Source: Bacteroidaceae bacterium
GTDB taxonomy: Bacteria; Bacteroidota; Bacteroidia; Bacteroidales; Bacteroidaceae
DNA length: 37,804 nucleotides
Direction: 5' to 3'
NCBI GenBank assembly: GCA_017445145.1
Contig: JAFSVI010000069.1
Span: forward strand, 1-37,804
Shown piece by piece: positions 1 to 7,973 of this stretch. The stretch's first letter is position 1. Every line of letters begins with the position of its first letter. The position numbers and the translations under genes were made by a program. The notes beneath the pieces were generated by a model. That model did not search any database, was not told where the DNA came from, and saw only the letters and a program-made list of their open reading frames with translations.

Positions 1-76
1 ACCCGCTCCGGCTCCCGAACCATCGGCCGAGGAGAAGCTCCTCACAGAGATTCGCGACCTGCTCGCCAAGAAGTGA
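1..76 (+). CDS. mscL: Large-conductance mechanosensitive channel MscL, C-terminal end (partial)
   Basis: Only the last 24 codons are present; the gene begins before the window. They read as a Pro/Ala linker (PAPAPEPSAEE) followed by KLLTEIRDLLAKK and TGA. The E. coli MscL C-terminus has the same arrangement: a PAPAP linker, then a cytoplasmic helix containing LLTEIRDLL. MscL is a pentameric inner-membrane channel that opens under membrane tension to release solutes during hypo-osmotic shock; the C-terminal helix forms a cytoplasmic bundle. The identification rests on this one tail, but the match is distinctive. A GC-rich hairpin 21 bases downstream probably ends the transcript. Confidence 0.85.
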   Translation, partial: PAPAPEPSAEEKLLTEIRDLLAKK

Positions 77-97
77 CAAGGCGCGACCCCAATCAAA

Positions 98-127
98 GCG
101 CGCGTGGCGGCCGGTCGCCACGCGCGC
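98..127 (+). terminator. GC-rich hairpin after mscL
   Basis: A perfect 12-bp stem (GCGCGCGTGGCG with CGCCACGCGCGC) encloses a 6-base loop, starting 21 bases after the mscL stop. The sequence that follows is A-rich rather than a U tract on the plus strand. It is probably a transcription terminator; the missing U tract lowers confidence. Confidence 0.55.
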
Positions 128-170
128 GCGTTCATAAAAAATAATATAGGTTTATCTTGCGTACGTTGTT

Positions 171-899
171 ATGAGAAACGTATCTTTGATTATGCCGCTC
201 CTTTGCGTTGCAGCCTTGTCACTGTCGTCACCCGCTGATGCTGCCGGCTGCATGTCGGGCGTCGGTGGCGATGACGTGCGTTCGCACACATACACCGTGG
301 AGGGGCATCTGGACATTGATGCTCCCGACTTGCGCTCGCAGCAGGAAACGGTGAGCTGGCAGCATTTCCCCACTACTGTCGATGAGCTGCGCGAAGCACA
401 GCGGCAGATAGGCAACACCCTGGGCGGTGCGGTGGCCCTGCAGCTCATGGCTTTTGAGATTTACCGCCACAACCGCGTGGCTGGCGAAGAGGCTGTGCGG
501 CTTGTCAACCACCGGAACAACGTGCAGTCGGTTCTCTCTGTCATCTCCCAGCGCTATGGCAGCAGTGGCCATGCGGCGGCCGACGACCTCTACGTGCAGC
601 CATATCTCGTGGCATCGTTTCTCAAGGGAGCCACGACGGCCAACCGCTACACCCCCTCCGAACCCTACACCATCACCGTCTGTTGGGATGCCACCCGCCA
701 GGTGCAGGAGGCATCGGCTTTCTCGGGCGGTGGGCAGCTGTGCCATGTGTATGTCGTCAACAACAACTACAGCACCCCTAAACGTCAGGTGCAGGTCATA
801 AGGAGTTCGCCCGAAGCCTTTTTCCTCGTCAACAACAGCCCCTCGCTCTACACGCAGTGTCCGCCCATCACCGGAGCTTGGACATACGTGATGAAGTGA
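171..899 (+). CDS. Secreted DUF6935-like protein
   Basis: A 242-residue protein with a typical signal peptide (hydrophobic residues about 6-22, cleavage probably near ADAAG), so exported to the periplasm or cell surface. The middle contains GGAVALQLMAFEIYRHN and, near residue 160, the phrase NRYTPSEPYTITV. From memory these resemble the DUF6935 family of Bacteroidota and some Firmicutes, whose function is unknown; that assignment is recalled, not searched. No catalytic motif is recognisable. A weak promoter-like TATCTTGC lies at 153-160, which would give a very short leader. The gene converges with the transglutaminase-like gene, 23 bases from its end. Confidence 0.7.
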   Translation: MRNVSLIMPLLCVAALSLSSPADAAGCMSGVGGDDVRSHTYTVEGHLDIDAPDLRSQQETVSWQHFPTTVDELREAQRQIGNTLGGAVALQLMAFEIYRHNRVAGEEAVRLVNHRNNVQSVLSVISQRYGSSGHAAADDLYVQPYLVASFLKGATTANRYTPSEPYTITVCWDATRQVQEASAFSGGGQLCHVYVVNNNYSTPKRQVQVIRSSPEAFFLVNNSPSLYTQCPPITGAWTYVMK

Positions 900-922
900 G
901 GGCTCCTGTGCCACTGCCGGCA

Positions 923-2335
923 TCAGCGCTTCTTGCCTTTGCGGTGTGGCTCATGCTCGACCATGTCTATGTATGACAATGGCGGCACGGGTCGCCACTG
1001 CTCGTCGTCGTGCCACTCCACTTGCCCGTCGTCGTTGATGCGTGCCGGCCACCCGAGGCTTCTCGCGGCGGCGACGAAGAACAGTTTTTTGCCCATGGCG
1101 TCGGCCTGGCGGTGGCGGTATGTCGCCGCGGGCGTCTGGCGGAGGTTGTGCGGGTTCTGTCCGCTGACGAGCAATATGCTGTCGCGGCACCACCTCACGA
1201 GCTGCGGTATGGAGTCGATGTGGCTCAAGGACTTGCGCAGAAGCCATTTGTATGGCGTGAGGCTTTCCTGCTCTATGCGCGGGTTGACCACGTAGCTCAT
1301 CTGTATGTCGTTGAGCGATTCCGCGGCTGACTGGGTGTAGATATTGTCGTGGAGCACGTCGAGAGTGACATCATGCAAGTCCTTTTCCGTGAGCAGACCG
1401 AGCAGCGTGTGGGCCATGCGCCGGTCCCATGGTCCGGCAAGAAATGCCTCGATGGTTGCCGCATTGCCGCGCCATGGCTCATGCAAGCGCGCATCGCGTG
1501 CCTGCCGCTGCGCGTCGTCGCTGGCCAGGCGCCGGGCGTGGTCGGTGCGCACGGAGGTATCGCCGTTGCCTGGCGGCATCGCTGCCGCCGCCTTGCGATA
1601 GGCGTCTGTGCGGTCAATGGTCGTCAGCAGCGCCCCTTTGACGATATGCTTCTCCTCGCCGTCGTATTGTCCAAAAGCACAAGCGCTTATGCCCTTTGCC
1701 TTGAACACGCCCTTTAGGATGGCGGCAGGGATGTTGTGTGGTGCAGGGTGGCACGGCTCCAAGCAGCGCCACTCCCCGTTGCACCACGCTTCCACCCAGG
1801 TGGCATCTGTGCCGCCATCGCCCATCAGTTTGCCCACCACCAGACGCGAGGGTATGCACACTGCCCTGAGCGCAGCTACAAGCACCACAGCCACCTCGGT
1901 GCTGTTGCCATAGCCTGTGGCGATGGTGGCCGATGGGGCAAGTGTGCGCCCGTCGGTGGGGCGTATGTCGGCATGGGCGCGACACCAGTGGTTCACCTCT
2001 TGGGCCGCTGTGGCCATGTCCGCGTGCCCAACGAGTGGCAACAGCTCGTCGGCGAGGCTTTGGCGCGAAGCGTCGAGCGTCTCGCCTTCCACACGCGGCG
2101 GCACAACGAAGTGGCGGAACAACGCCTCCGGAACGTCGGCGCCCCACGCCACGACGGCACGTGCATGCATGGCCGTCCGCACCTGCTGCCCAATGTATGC
2201 CGTGTCGAGTGTGAGGCGGTCGGGCAGTGGGAGGTATGTTGTGACGAAGCGTTTGTAGGCCGCCTCATCGTATTGAGCAAAGACGCTGATGGCGCTCAGG
2301 AGTGCCATCAGCGTCAGTGTTGGTTTGGGTTTCAT
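923..2335 (-). CDS. Secreted transglutaminase-fold protein, probably catalytically inactive
   Basis: The chosen start (MKPKPTLTL) gives a signal peptide ending near FAQ; an ATG 18 bases upstream overlaps the rng stop region and would place six extra residues before it. The protein of 470 residues has the layout of the Bacteroidales transglutaminase-like family: EVNHWC near 114-118, a helix ending ALRAVCIPSR (about 155-164), WVEAW (180-184) and an FGQYDG segment after it. In active members the segment before the helix reads GRCGEES and the strand reads NHAWVE. Here the expected Cys is Ser145 and the expected His is Ala178. Both core catalytic residues are therefore missing, so I infer a binding or structural role. 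It is 7 bases downstream of rng on the same strand and could be co-transcribed with it. Confidence 0.72.
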   Translation of the reverse strand: MKPKPTLTLMALLSAISVFAQYDEAAYKRFVTTYLPLPDRLTLDTAYIGQQVRTAMHARAVVAWGADVPEALFRHFVVPPRVEGETLDASRQSLADELLPLVGHADMATAAQEVNHWCRAHADIRPTDGRTLAPSATIATGYGNSTEVAVVLVAALRAVCIPSRLVVGKLMGDGGTDATWVEAWCNGEWRCLEPCHPAPHNIPAAILKGVFKAKGISACAFGQYDGEEKHIVKGALLTTIDRTDAYRKAAAAMPPGNGDTSVRTDHARRLASDDAQRQARDARLHEPWRGNAATIEAFLAGPWDRRMAHTLLGLLTEKDLHDVTLDVLHDNIYTQSAAESLNDIQMSYVVNPRIEQESLTPYKWLLRKSLSHIDSIPQLVRWCRDSILLVSGQNPHNLRQTPAATYRHRQADAMGKKLFFVAAARSLGWPARINDDGQVEWHDDEQWRPVPPLSYIDMVEHEPHRKGKKR

Positions 2336-2342
2336 AATAGCG

Positions 2343-3914
2343 TTACATGTCATTCTCGCTCTTCATGTCGATTTCCTCACCATCGGTGGTGAAGAACTCG
2401 TATTGCAGGAAAGCGAGTTTCTGGCTGGGTACGATGCGGACGCCGAATCCGTATTTCATCTGCCATCGCAGTTTCAGGGAGAGCAGCCCCTGGTTGATGT
2501 AGGCTGCCACGTAGGGATGTACGTGCATGACAAACGAGCGTATGCCTAACTGGTTGACAAGCTGGTCTATCTTCTTCTCGAGGACGTCGGTGAAGAGGAA
2601 GCTCGACTTGATGGTGCCCTTGCCCATGCACGTGGGGCAGGTCTCATCGACATGCACTTCCATGACAGGGCGCACGCGCTGGCGCGTGATTTGCATGAGG
2701 CCGAATTTCGACAAGGGGAGGATGTTGTGGCGCGCTCTGTCGCGTTTCATGTTCTCGCACATGCGTTCGTAGAGCTTCTGGCGGTCCTCTGCCAGTGCCA
2801 TGTCGATGAAATCGACCACGATGATGCCGCCCATGTCGCGCAGTCGCAGCTGGCGCGCCAGCTCGTCGGCAGCCCCGAGGTTCACTTCCAGGGCATTGGC
2901 TTCCTGGCCGTCGGGGTTCTTGGCGCGGTTGCCACTGTTGACATCAACCACATGCAGCGCTTCGGTGTGCTCGATGATGAGGTAAGCGCCGTGCTTGTAG
3001 CTCACGGTCTTTCCGAAGGAGGTCTTGATCTGGCGTGTGACGTCGAAGTTGTCGAATATCGGCAGTTTGCCTTTGTAGAGCTTAACGATGCCCGTCATCT
3101 CGGGGGCTATGAGCTGAACGTAGTCATGCACCTCCTGGAAGATGCGAGGGTCGTTGATGAAGATGTTCTCGTAGGTCGGTGTGAGCAGGTCGCGAAGCAG
3201 GGCCACAGTGCGGCTTGTCTCCTCATAGCACAGTGCCGGCAGCTGCTTGGCAGCGTGGGCGCGCTCTATGGCCTCTTCCCAGCGGTGGATGAGTGTCATG
3301 AGTTCGGCGTCGAGCTCGGCCACACGCTTACCCTCGGCCACGGTGCGCACAATGACACCGAAGTTCTTGGGCTTGATGCTCTGTATGAGCTGCTTGAGGC
3401 GTGCGCGCTCGGCGCTGGACTTGATTTTCGACGACACATTCACCTTGTCGGTGAATGGCACGAGAACGAGGAATCGTCCTGGAAGGGTGATTTCACATGT
3501 GAGCCTCGGGCCTTTGGTGGAGATGGGTTCTTTGACGATTTGCACCAACATCTCCTGTCCGAGCTGCAATACGTTCTGCACGCTTCCCTCCTTTGGCAGT
3601 TCGGGCTGCATGGTTGCCTTGCTGATGGGGAATACGTGTTTCTTGTCGCTGAGGAGCTGCTTGGTGTATTTTGCCAGGGAGTTGTAGTTGGGTCCGAGGT
3701 CGAGATAGTGTAGGAAGGCGTCGCGTTCATGACCCACGTTGACGAAGCATGCATTCAAGCCCGGCATGAGCTTATGCACCTTGGCGAAATAGATGTTCCC
3801 CACGTTGAAGCTGGCCTGCTGCTGTTCCTCCTGGTATTCCACGAGGCGTTTGTCCTCTGTCAGGGCTATGGCAATCTTCTTTGGCTGAACATCTACGATT
3901 ACTTCACAAGTCAT
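2343..3914 (-). CDS. rng: Ribonuclease E/G family protein (RNase G)
   Basis: A 523-residue endoribonuclease of the RNase E/G family, which cuts single-stranded AU-rich RNA in rRNA maturation and mRNA decay. Visible features in order: an N-terminal S1-type domain (about 35-125, GNIYFAKVHKLMPGLNACFVNVG), the two metal-binding aspartates in VVDVNSG (D324) and VVDFIDMA (D368), and the zinc-link cysteines CPTC (426-429). There is no long C-terminal scaffold as in E. coli RNase E, so RNase G is the better name; the protein is slightly longer than E. coli RNase G. It lies downstream of hup on the same strand after a 339-base spacer in which I found no consensus promoter, so read-through from hup is possible. 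Confidence 0.95.
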   Translation of the reverse strand: MTCEVIVDVQPKKIAIALTEDKRLVEYQEEQQQASFNVGNIYFAKVHKLMPGLNACFVNVGHERDAFLHYLDLGPNYNSLAKYTKQLLSDKKHVFPISKATMQPELPKEGSVQNVLQLGQEMLVQIVKEPISTKGPRLTCEITLPGRFLVLVPFTDKVNVSSKIKSSAERARLKQLIQSIKPKNFGVIVRTVAEGKRVAELDAELMTLIHRWEEAIERAHAAKQLPALCYEETSRTVALLRDLLTPTYENIFINDPRIFQEVHDYVQLIAPEMTGIVKLYKGKLPIFDNFDVTRQIKTSFGKTVSYKHGAYLIIEHTEALHVVDVNSGNRAKNPDGQEANALEVNLGAADELARQLRLRDMGGIIVVDFIDMALAEDRQKLYERMCENMKRDRARHNILPLSKFGLMQITRQRVRPVMEVHVDETCPTCMGKGTIKSSFLFTDVLEKKIDQLVNQLGIRSFVMHVHPYVAAYINQGLLSLKLRWQMKYGFGVRIVPSQKLAFLQYEFFTTDGEEIDMKSENDM

Positions 3915-4253
3915 GAATGTGATTTGATTATTCTGTTATCGTTTGTTGGTTGCCGCAGACCGCAGTGGCGGCATGGCGGCTGTTGCGTGATGGGTGCGCC
4001 CACTGGCGCGCTGTGTTAATTAAACAAGGAACAAACCGTCCCAGAGCAGGGGAGAGATTTGTTCCTCGTTGTGACTCACTTAGTCCTTGTGTGAGGCCGG
4101 GAGCCAAACAGAGCATATTCTCTATTTGCTCTTATGTCTGTTCTTTCTCAGTCTCTTTTTGCGCTTGTGAGTGGACATCTTGTGTCTTTTCTTCTTTTTT
4201 CCGCTTGGCATAGTGGTGTTGTATTAAGTTGTTGTGATATGAATGGTGTTGAA
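3915..4253 (-). other. Spacer between hup and rng with stem-loops
   Basis: This 339-base stretch has no supported gene. It contains an inverted repeat AGGAACAAA (4027-4035) / TTTGTTCCT (4058-4066), with a second short pairing (TCCC with GGGG) inside it, and a small hairpin GCGCC-CACT-GGCGC at 3996-4009. Read in the minus direction, the first is followed by TTGTTTAATTAA, so it could end the hup transcript. It could instead be part of the rng leader. I found no TAnnTTTG box for the minus strand here. Confidence 0.45.
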
Positions 4254-4538
4254 TTACTCCTCACCCTTGACAGCCTCGAAGAACACCTTTGCGGGCTTGA
4301 ATGCCGGGATGTTGTGCTCGGGGATAATCATTGTTGTGTTCTTGGTGATATTGCGGGCTGTTTTTGTGGCGCGCTTTTTCAGAATAAAGCTTCCGAATCC
4401 GCGGAGATACACATTCTCTTCCTGTTCGGCAAGAGCCTCTTTGATAGACTCCATAAATGCCTCCACGGTGGTCATCACCGTCTGTCTGTCAATGCCAGTC
4501 TTGCGTGAGATGCTGACAACGATTTCTTGCTTAGTCAT
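4254..4538 (-). CDS. hup: HU/IHF-family DNA-binding protein
   Basis: A 94-residue histone-like protein. It begins MTKQEIVVSISRKTG and contains the family hallmark GFGSFILKKRATKTARN (about 47-63), the base of the DNA-binding beta arms, followed by IPAFKPAKVFFEAVK, the conserved C-terminal strand-helix. HU proteins bend and compact DNA as dimers in the nucleoid. The length is standard. It has its own promoter (4595-4626) and lies between rng and gldE, all on the minus strand. The sequence alone cannot say whether it behaves as HU or IHF. Confidence 0.93.
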   Translation of the reverse strand: MTKQEIVVSISRKTGIDRQTVMTTVEAFMESIKEALAEQEENVYLRGFGSFILKKRATKTARNITKNTTMIIPEHNIPAFKPAKVFFEAVKGEE

Positions 4539-4594
4539 TACTCTGTATTAGTATTTTGGGGGTTTAATGGGTGCTGATTTGTTGTTTCGGGGTG

Positions 4595-4626
4595 CAAATG
4601 TAGCAACTTTCAATCAGTTACGGAAA
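4595..4626 (-). promoter_or_regulatory. Predicted promoter of hup
   Basis: On the minus strand the -7 element reads TACATTTG (4595-4602), a full match to the Bacteroidota consensus TAnnTTTG. Exactly 20 bases upstream is TTTC (4623-4626), one base from the TTTG -33 element. The -7 box lies about 57 bases before the hup start codon. Confidence 0.7.
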
Positions 4627-4647
4627 TAAAAGTGGCTTTTTTTTCAA

Positions 4648-4673
4648 AAAAAATGCTTTCGTTAGCATTTTTT
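4648..4673 (-). terminator. Rho-independent-type terminator after gldE
   Basis: A perfect 10-bp inverted repeat (AAAAAATGCT with AGCATTTTTT) with a 6-base loop. Read on the minus strand it is followed by a run of eight T. It lies about 95 bases after the gldE stop and before the hup promoter, so it probably ends the DUF4494-yggS-ssb-gldE transcript. The stem is AT-rich, which makes it weaker than a classical terminator. Confidence 0.65.
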
Positions 4674-4767
4674 GTGTTGTTTGCGTGGGTAAAACGCCCA
4701 TTTTTGCCGGGCGGAAGCTATGTGCCGGGGCTATAGGCCGTTGCCGAGCGTGGGGTGGGGGAGGGAT

Positions 4768-6078
4768 TTAGCCTTCCTTCTCCTGCTCCTTGCCCACGAT
4801 GACCTTTATGGTCACTATGCGGCGTTCGTCCATCTCCATGACCTCGAAGGTGAACCTGTCGTAGCGCAGCTTCTCGTGGAGCTGAGGGAACTCGCCCTTG
4901 AGTTCGAGGAGCAGGCCTGCCAGCGTATCGGCATCGCCTTCTACGGCGTCGAAGGTCTCGTCGTCGATGGCCAGTATGCGGCAGAAGTCGGTGAGCAGTG
5001 TCTTTGCCTCGAACACGTATGTGAATTGGTTCAGGCGCGTGTAGGGCCTGTCCTCGTCGTCGTACTCGTCGTGGATTTCACCCACAATCTCCTCAATGAT
5101 GTCCTCCATGGTGACGAGGCCGCTTGTGCCTCCAAACTCATCGACAACGATGGCGATGTGTACCTTCTGGGCTTGGAAGTCGCGCAGGAGGTCGTCGATC
5201 ATCTTCGTCTCGGGCACGAAGGTGGCGGGCCTCACCAGCGTCTGCCAGCGGAAATTGGCGGGCTTGGACAGGTGTGGCAGCAGGTCTTTGATGTATAGTA
5301 TGCCTATGATATGGTCCTCGTTGCCGGCATATACGGGTATGCGTGAGTAGTTGTTCTCCACAATGCACTTGATGACGTCGGGAAACGGGGTCCTCACGTC
5401 CAGGTCCACGAAATCGACGCGCGGCGTCATCACCTCGCGTGCCATCTCGCCTCCGAAGCGTATGATGCCTTCGAGCATCTTGCTCTCCTCGGCAATCTCG
5501 GTCTTGTCGGTGAGCTCCAGCGCCTGCTCCAGGTCATCGACCGACAGCTGTTGCGGCGTGGAGTCGATGTGGTCGGCAATGGTGCGCGAGAGCAGCAGCA
5601 GGCTTGTCAGCGGCTTCCACATCGGCACCAGCACGCCATAGACGGGCGTGGCGCGCCGTGCCGTGCGCAACGGGTGTTGTGCGGTGGCTATCTTGGGCAT
5701 GATTTCCCCGAAGAGCAGCAGCAGGAATGTGAGCAGCACCGTGAGAAAAAAGAATTCGGCCAGCGTGTTGGTGCCGAAGTCCATGGTCTGCATGAAGAAA
5801 TAGTTGAGCAGCAGGATGATGGCAACGTTGACGAAGTTGTTGGAGCAAAGAATGGTTGCCAGCAGGCGCTCGCTGTCAGATAGCAGCTCCAGCAGGCGCT
5901 TGTCGGCCGAGTGGCGCTGTTCCTCAATCTCGGCACGGTCTGTTGGCGTGAGCGAGAAGAATGCTATCTCGCTCCCGCTGACGAAGGCCGAGCAGAACAG
6001 CAGCAGCAACGCCAGCGCCAGGGCTATCCAAGCCGCCGTTGTAGGCGTGTAGAATGTAACAAAGTCCTGTAGGATCAT
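4768..6078 (-). CDS. gldE: GldE, CBS/CorC-domain membrane protein
   Basis: A 436-residue inner-membrane protein of the HlyC/CorC (CNNM-like) family. The N-terminal part has three or four hydrophobic segments (about 13-35, 78-95, 108-130 and 150-165) with the GEIMPK motif that follows the transmembrane core. A CBS pair then follows from about residue 205 (REVMTPRVDFVDLD, SRIPVYAGNEDHIIGILYIKDLL, IAIVVDEFGGTSGLVTMEDIIEEIVGEI), and a C-terminal CorC/HlyC transporter-associated domain (about 350-430). In gliding Bacteroidota GldE is linked to gliding and protein secretion; in non-gliding relatives it is kept beside ssb, as here. Its ATG overlaps the ssb stop by 4 bases, which suggests translational coupling. 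Confidence 0.92.
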   Translation of the reverse strand: MILQDFVTFYTPTTAAWIALALALLLLFCSAFVSGSEIAFFSLTPTDRAEIEEQRHSADKRLLELLSDSERLLATILCSNNFVNVAIILLLNYFFMQTMDFGTNTLAEFFFLTVLLTFLLLLFGEIMPKIATAQHPLRTARRATPVYGVLVPMWKPLTSLLLLSRTIADHIDSTPQQLSVDDLEQALELTDKTEIAEESKMLEGIIRFGGEMAREVMTPRVDFVDLDVRTPFPDVIKCIVENNYSRIPVYAGNEDHIIGILYIKDLLPHLSKPANFRWQTLVRPATFVPETKMIDDLLRDFQAQKVHIAIVVDEFGGTSGLVTMEDIIEEIVGEIHDEYDDEDRPYTRLNQFTYVFEAKTLLTDFCRILAIDDETFDAVEGDADTLAGLLLELKGEFPQLHEKLRYDRFTFEVMEMDERRIVTIKVIVGKEQEKEG

Positions 6079-6443
6079 GATTGTGGGGCTTGAGGCGGGG
6101 CAGGCGTCTTTGACCCTACGAGCTTGAAGGTGTCGCCCCAGATTTCTGTTATGTAGCGTGTGATGCCCTTCTTGTCCTCGTAGGAGCGTGTCTTGATGCG
6201 TCCCTCAACATAGACGAGGTCGCCTTTGTGGACGTATTTCTCGGCGAACTCGGCATCCTTGCGCCACAGCACCACGTTGTGCCAGTCGGTGCGCTCAGGC
6301 ACCTGTGTGCCGCTCTCGAGGGTGTAAGCGGGTTCGCTTGTTGCCACCGAGAGCTGTGCCACTGCCACGCCCTTGTCGATATATCTCACGTCCGGGTCCT
6401 CGCCCAGATTGCCCATGATGATTGCTTTGTTGACGGAAGCCAT
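6075..6443 (-). CDS. ssb: Single-stranded DNA-binding protein
   Basis: A 122-residue OB-fold protein. The core is clear: NKAIIMGNLGEDPDVRY at the start, ERTDWHNVVLWRKDAEFAEKYVHKGDLVYVEGRIKTRSY in the middle, and RYITEIWGD before the tail. SSB coats single-stranded DNA during replication and repair. The C-terminal tail is very short (about 15 residues) and ends PPQAPQS. The acidic tip, usually DDxPF, through which most SSBs recruit partner proteins, is absent, although the reading frame ends normally in a 4-base overlap with gldE. A second, full-length ssb elsewhere in the genome would explain this. Confidence 0.95.
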   Translation of the reverse strand: MASVNKAIIMGNLGEDPDVRYIDKGVAVAQLSVATSEPAYTLESGTQVPERTDWHNVVLWRKDAEFAEKYVHKGDLVYVEGRIKTRSYEDKKGITRYITEIWGDTFKLVGSKTPAPPQAPQS

Positions 6444-6456
6444 AGAGAGTGAAAAG

Positions 6457-7137
6457 TTATAATGAAGAGTACTGTCGTTGGCCGAAGATGGTGGTGCCTA
6501 TGCGCACGAGCGTGGCACCTTCATCCACCGCGATGCGCCAGTCGTGGCTCATGCCCATGGAGAGGTGCCGGAAGCTGTCGATGTCGGCAGATATGCGGCG
6601 GAACGTGTCGGCGGCAGTGCGGAACTCGCGGCGTATCTGGGCCTTGTCATCGACATTCGAGGCCATGGTCATGATGCCGACGAGCCTCACGCCATCCATC
6701 TCGCGCCAGGTGCCATCACCGATGAAGCGCAAAGCCTCGTCGGGCGTGAAGCCGTATTTGGTTTCCTCCTGTGCCACATGGAGCTGTATGAGGCAGTCGA
6801 TGCGTCGCCCGATGCGCAATGCCTGCTTGTTGACTTCGCGCAGCAGGTGCTCGCTGTCGATGGAGTGGATGAGGCCCACATGTGGCACGAGCTGCTTGAC
6901 CTTGTTGGTCTGAAGGTGGCCAATGAAGTGCCACTCTATGTCGGGCGGGAGCACTGGGCACTTGGCACAAAGCTCCTGCACATGGCTCTCGCCGAAGAGG
7001 CGCTGCCCGGCACCGTAGGCGTCGGCGATGGCTTCGGCGGGATGGAATTTCGACACCGCCACGAGGCTCACTCCTTCTGGCAGCTCGTCGTGGAGGCGGT
7101 GAATGGTCTCTTGTATTGCGGACATGATGTGTGACAT
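6457..7137 (-). CDS. yggS: YggS/PROSC-family PLP-binding protein
   Basis: A 226-residue pyridoxal-phosphate-binding protein (PLPBP family) with a single TIM-barrel domain. The PLP lysine lies in VAVSKFH (K30). Other signatures are FGESHVQEL, WHFIGHLQTNKVK, the IHSIDS strand, LMTM-type GIMTMAS and the phosphate-binding LSMGMSHDW and LVRIGTTIFG near the end. Family members have no known catalytic activity and help keep vitamin B6 and amino-acid pools in balance. A second in-frame ATG lies four codons in (MSAIQE) and could be the true start. It is 13 bases upstream of ssb in the same apparent operon. Confidence 0.95.
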   Translation of the reverse strand: MSHIMSAIQETIHRLHDELPEGVSLVAVSKFHPAEAIADAYGAGQRLFGESHVQELCAKCPVLPPDIEWHFIGHLQTNKVKQLVPHVGLIHSIDSEHLLREVNKQALRIGRRIDCLIQLHVAQEETKYGFTPDEALRFIGDGTWREMDGVRLVGIMTMASNVDDKAQIRREFRTAADTFRRISADIDSFRHLSMGMSHDWRIAVDEGATLVRIGTTIFGQRQYSSL

Positions 7138-7148
7138 GTGATGTGTTG

Positions 7149-7619
7149 CTACTGCTCCTGCGCCTGTGGGGCGGTGTGTTCGGCCTTGACGTAGTGGAAC
7201 ACATCGATGACACCCGTTTCCGCAATCGACTCAATAACCCAGTCGCCGAGCGTGCCTTTCATGTGCTCGTCGAGCTCACGTTGGGCATCGCGGAAGTCGG
7301 TGGCCTGAACCAGCACCAGCTGACGTGCGCGCTTCTCGGCACCGCTTTTCTCGTCGAGGGTGATGAAGGCTATCTTGGCCTTGAACCACCGGTCGGCGTT
7401 GGCGTCGTTGCTCTCCATGACTTCTGCCAGCTTGGCACGGCGTATGTCGGTAACAGTGTATTCGCTAGTCATAAATGGCGTGATTTCCTCGATGAAGCGC
7501 CTTTCTGCCTCGGTGAAACTCAACGCTTCCACAAGGTATGTCTCTGTCACTTTCTTCTGTAGGCCCGTCTCCGTTGTCTTGTCGTAGCGGACCTTGCATT
7601 CAAACCAGTCGTTGTTCAT
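7149..7619 (-). CDS. DUF4494 domain-containing protein
   Basis: A 156-residue cytosolic protein (no signal peptide) matching the Bacteroidota-specific DUF4494 family as I recall it. It starts NDWFECKVRYDKTTETG, has TETYLVEALSFTEAERRFIEE in the first third, and ends with a Gln/Ala-rich tail. The function is unknown. It is commonly found next to yggS in Bacteroidales, and here it is 11 bases upstream of it as the first gene of the operon, behind a perfect promoter. Confidence 0.88.
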   Translation of the reverse strand: MNNDWFECKVRYDKTTETGLQKKVTETYLVEALSFTEAERRFIEEITPFMTSEYTVTDIRRAKLAEVMESNDANADRWFKAKIAFITLDEKSGAEKRARQLVLVQATDFRDAQRELDEHMKGTLGDWVIESIAETGVIDVFHYVKAEHTAPQAQEQ

Positions 7620-7663
7620 TGTATGTTGTTGGTGCTAACGTTTATGCTATCGAAATGCGGGCG

Positions 7664-7695
7664 CAAAGTTAATGCTTTTGCCGCAACCCACCAAA
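7664..7695 (-). promoter_or_regulatory. Predicted promoter of the DUF4494-yggS-ssb-gldE operon
   Basis: On the minus strand: TTTG (7692-7695), exactly 20 bases, then TAACTTTG (7664-7671). Both boxes match the Bacteroidota sigma-factor consensus perfectly. The -7 box is 45 bases before the DUF4494 start codon. Confidence 0.85.
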
Positions 7696-7929
7696 ATGAG
7701 AGCTGTTTTTTTAGCCTTCGGGCATCTTTCTTTCGCCGTCTTTCGCCGTTTCAGCCGCTGTGGAGGCCATCGCCGCCGTGCTCCGCCCGTCATGGCGCTG
7801 CATGGCGTAGCCGTATGTGTGGACGCGATGAAGGGGCGTTTGCAAGGACACAAAAGGCAAAAAAGTGACAAAAATCTCTAAAAAGACAATAAAAAACCGT
7901 CAAAATGCCATTGTTTCACGGAAAATGAG

Positions 7930-7937
7930 TAATTTTG
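7930..7937 (+). promoter_or_regulatory. Candidate -7 element for the gene at 7974
   Basis: TAATTTTG matches TAnnTTTG and lies 36 bases before the ATG at 7974, but no good TTTG box sits 19-21 bases upstream. The divergent spacer 7620-7973 holds this element, the minus-strand promoter at 7664-7695, and otherwise nothing I can identify. Confidence 0.45.
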
Positions 7938-7973
7938 CGGCCACTTCACAAAAGAATTATATTGCACGAGAGA

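Noticed and set aside
2652-3713. Open frame of 353 codons on the plus strand opposite rng
   Set aside because: It runs exactly opposite a well-identified RNase G gene; in GC-rich DNA the complement of a real gene often stays open. Its translation is rich in His/Val/Leu without any domain.
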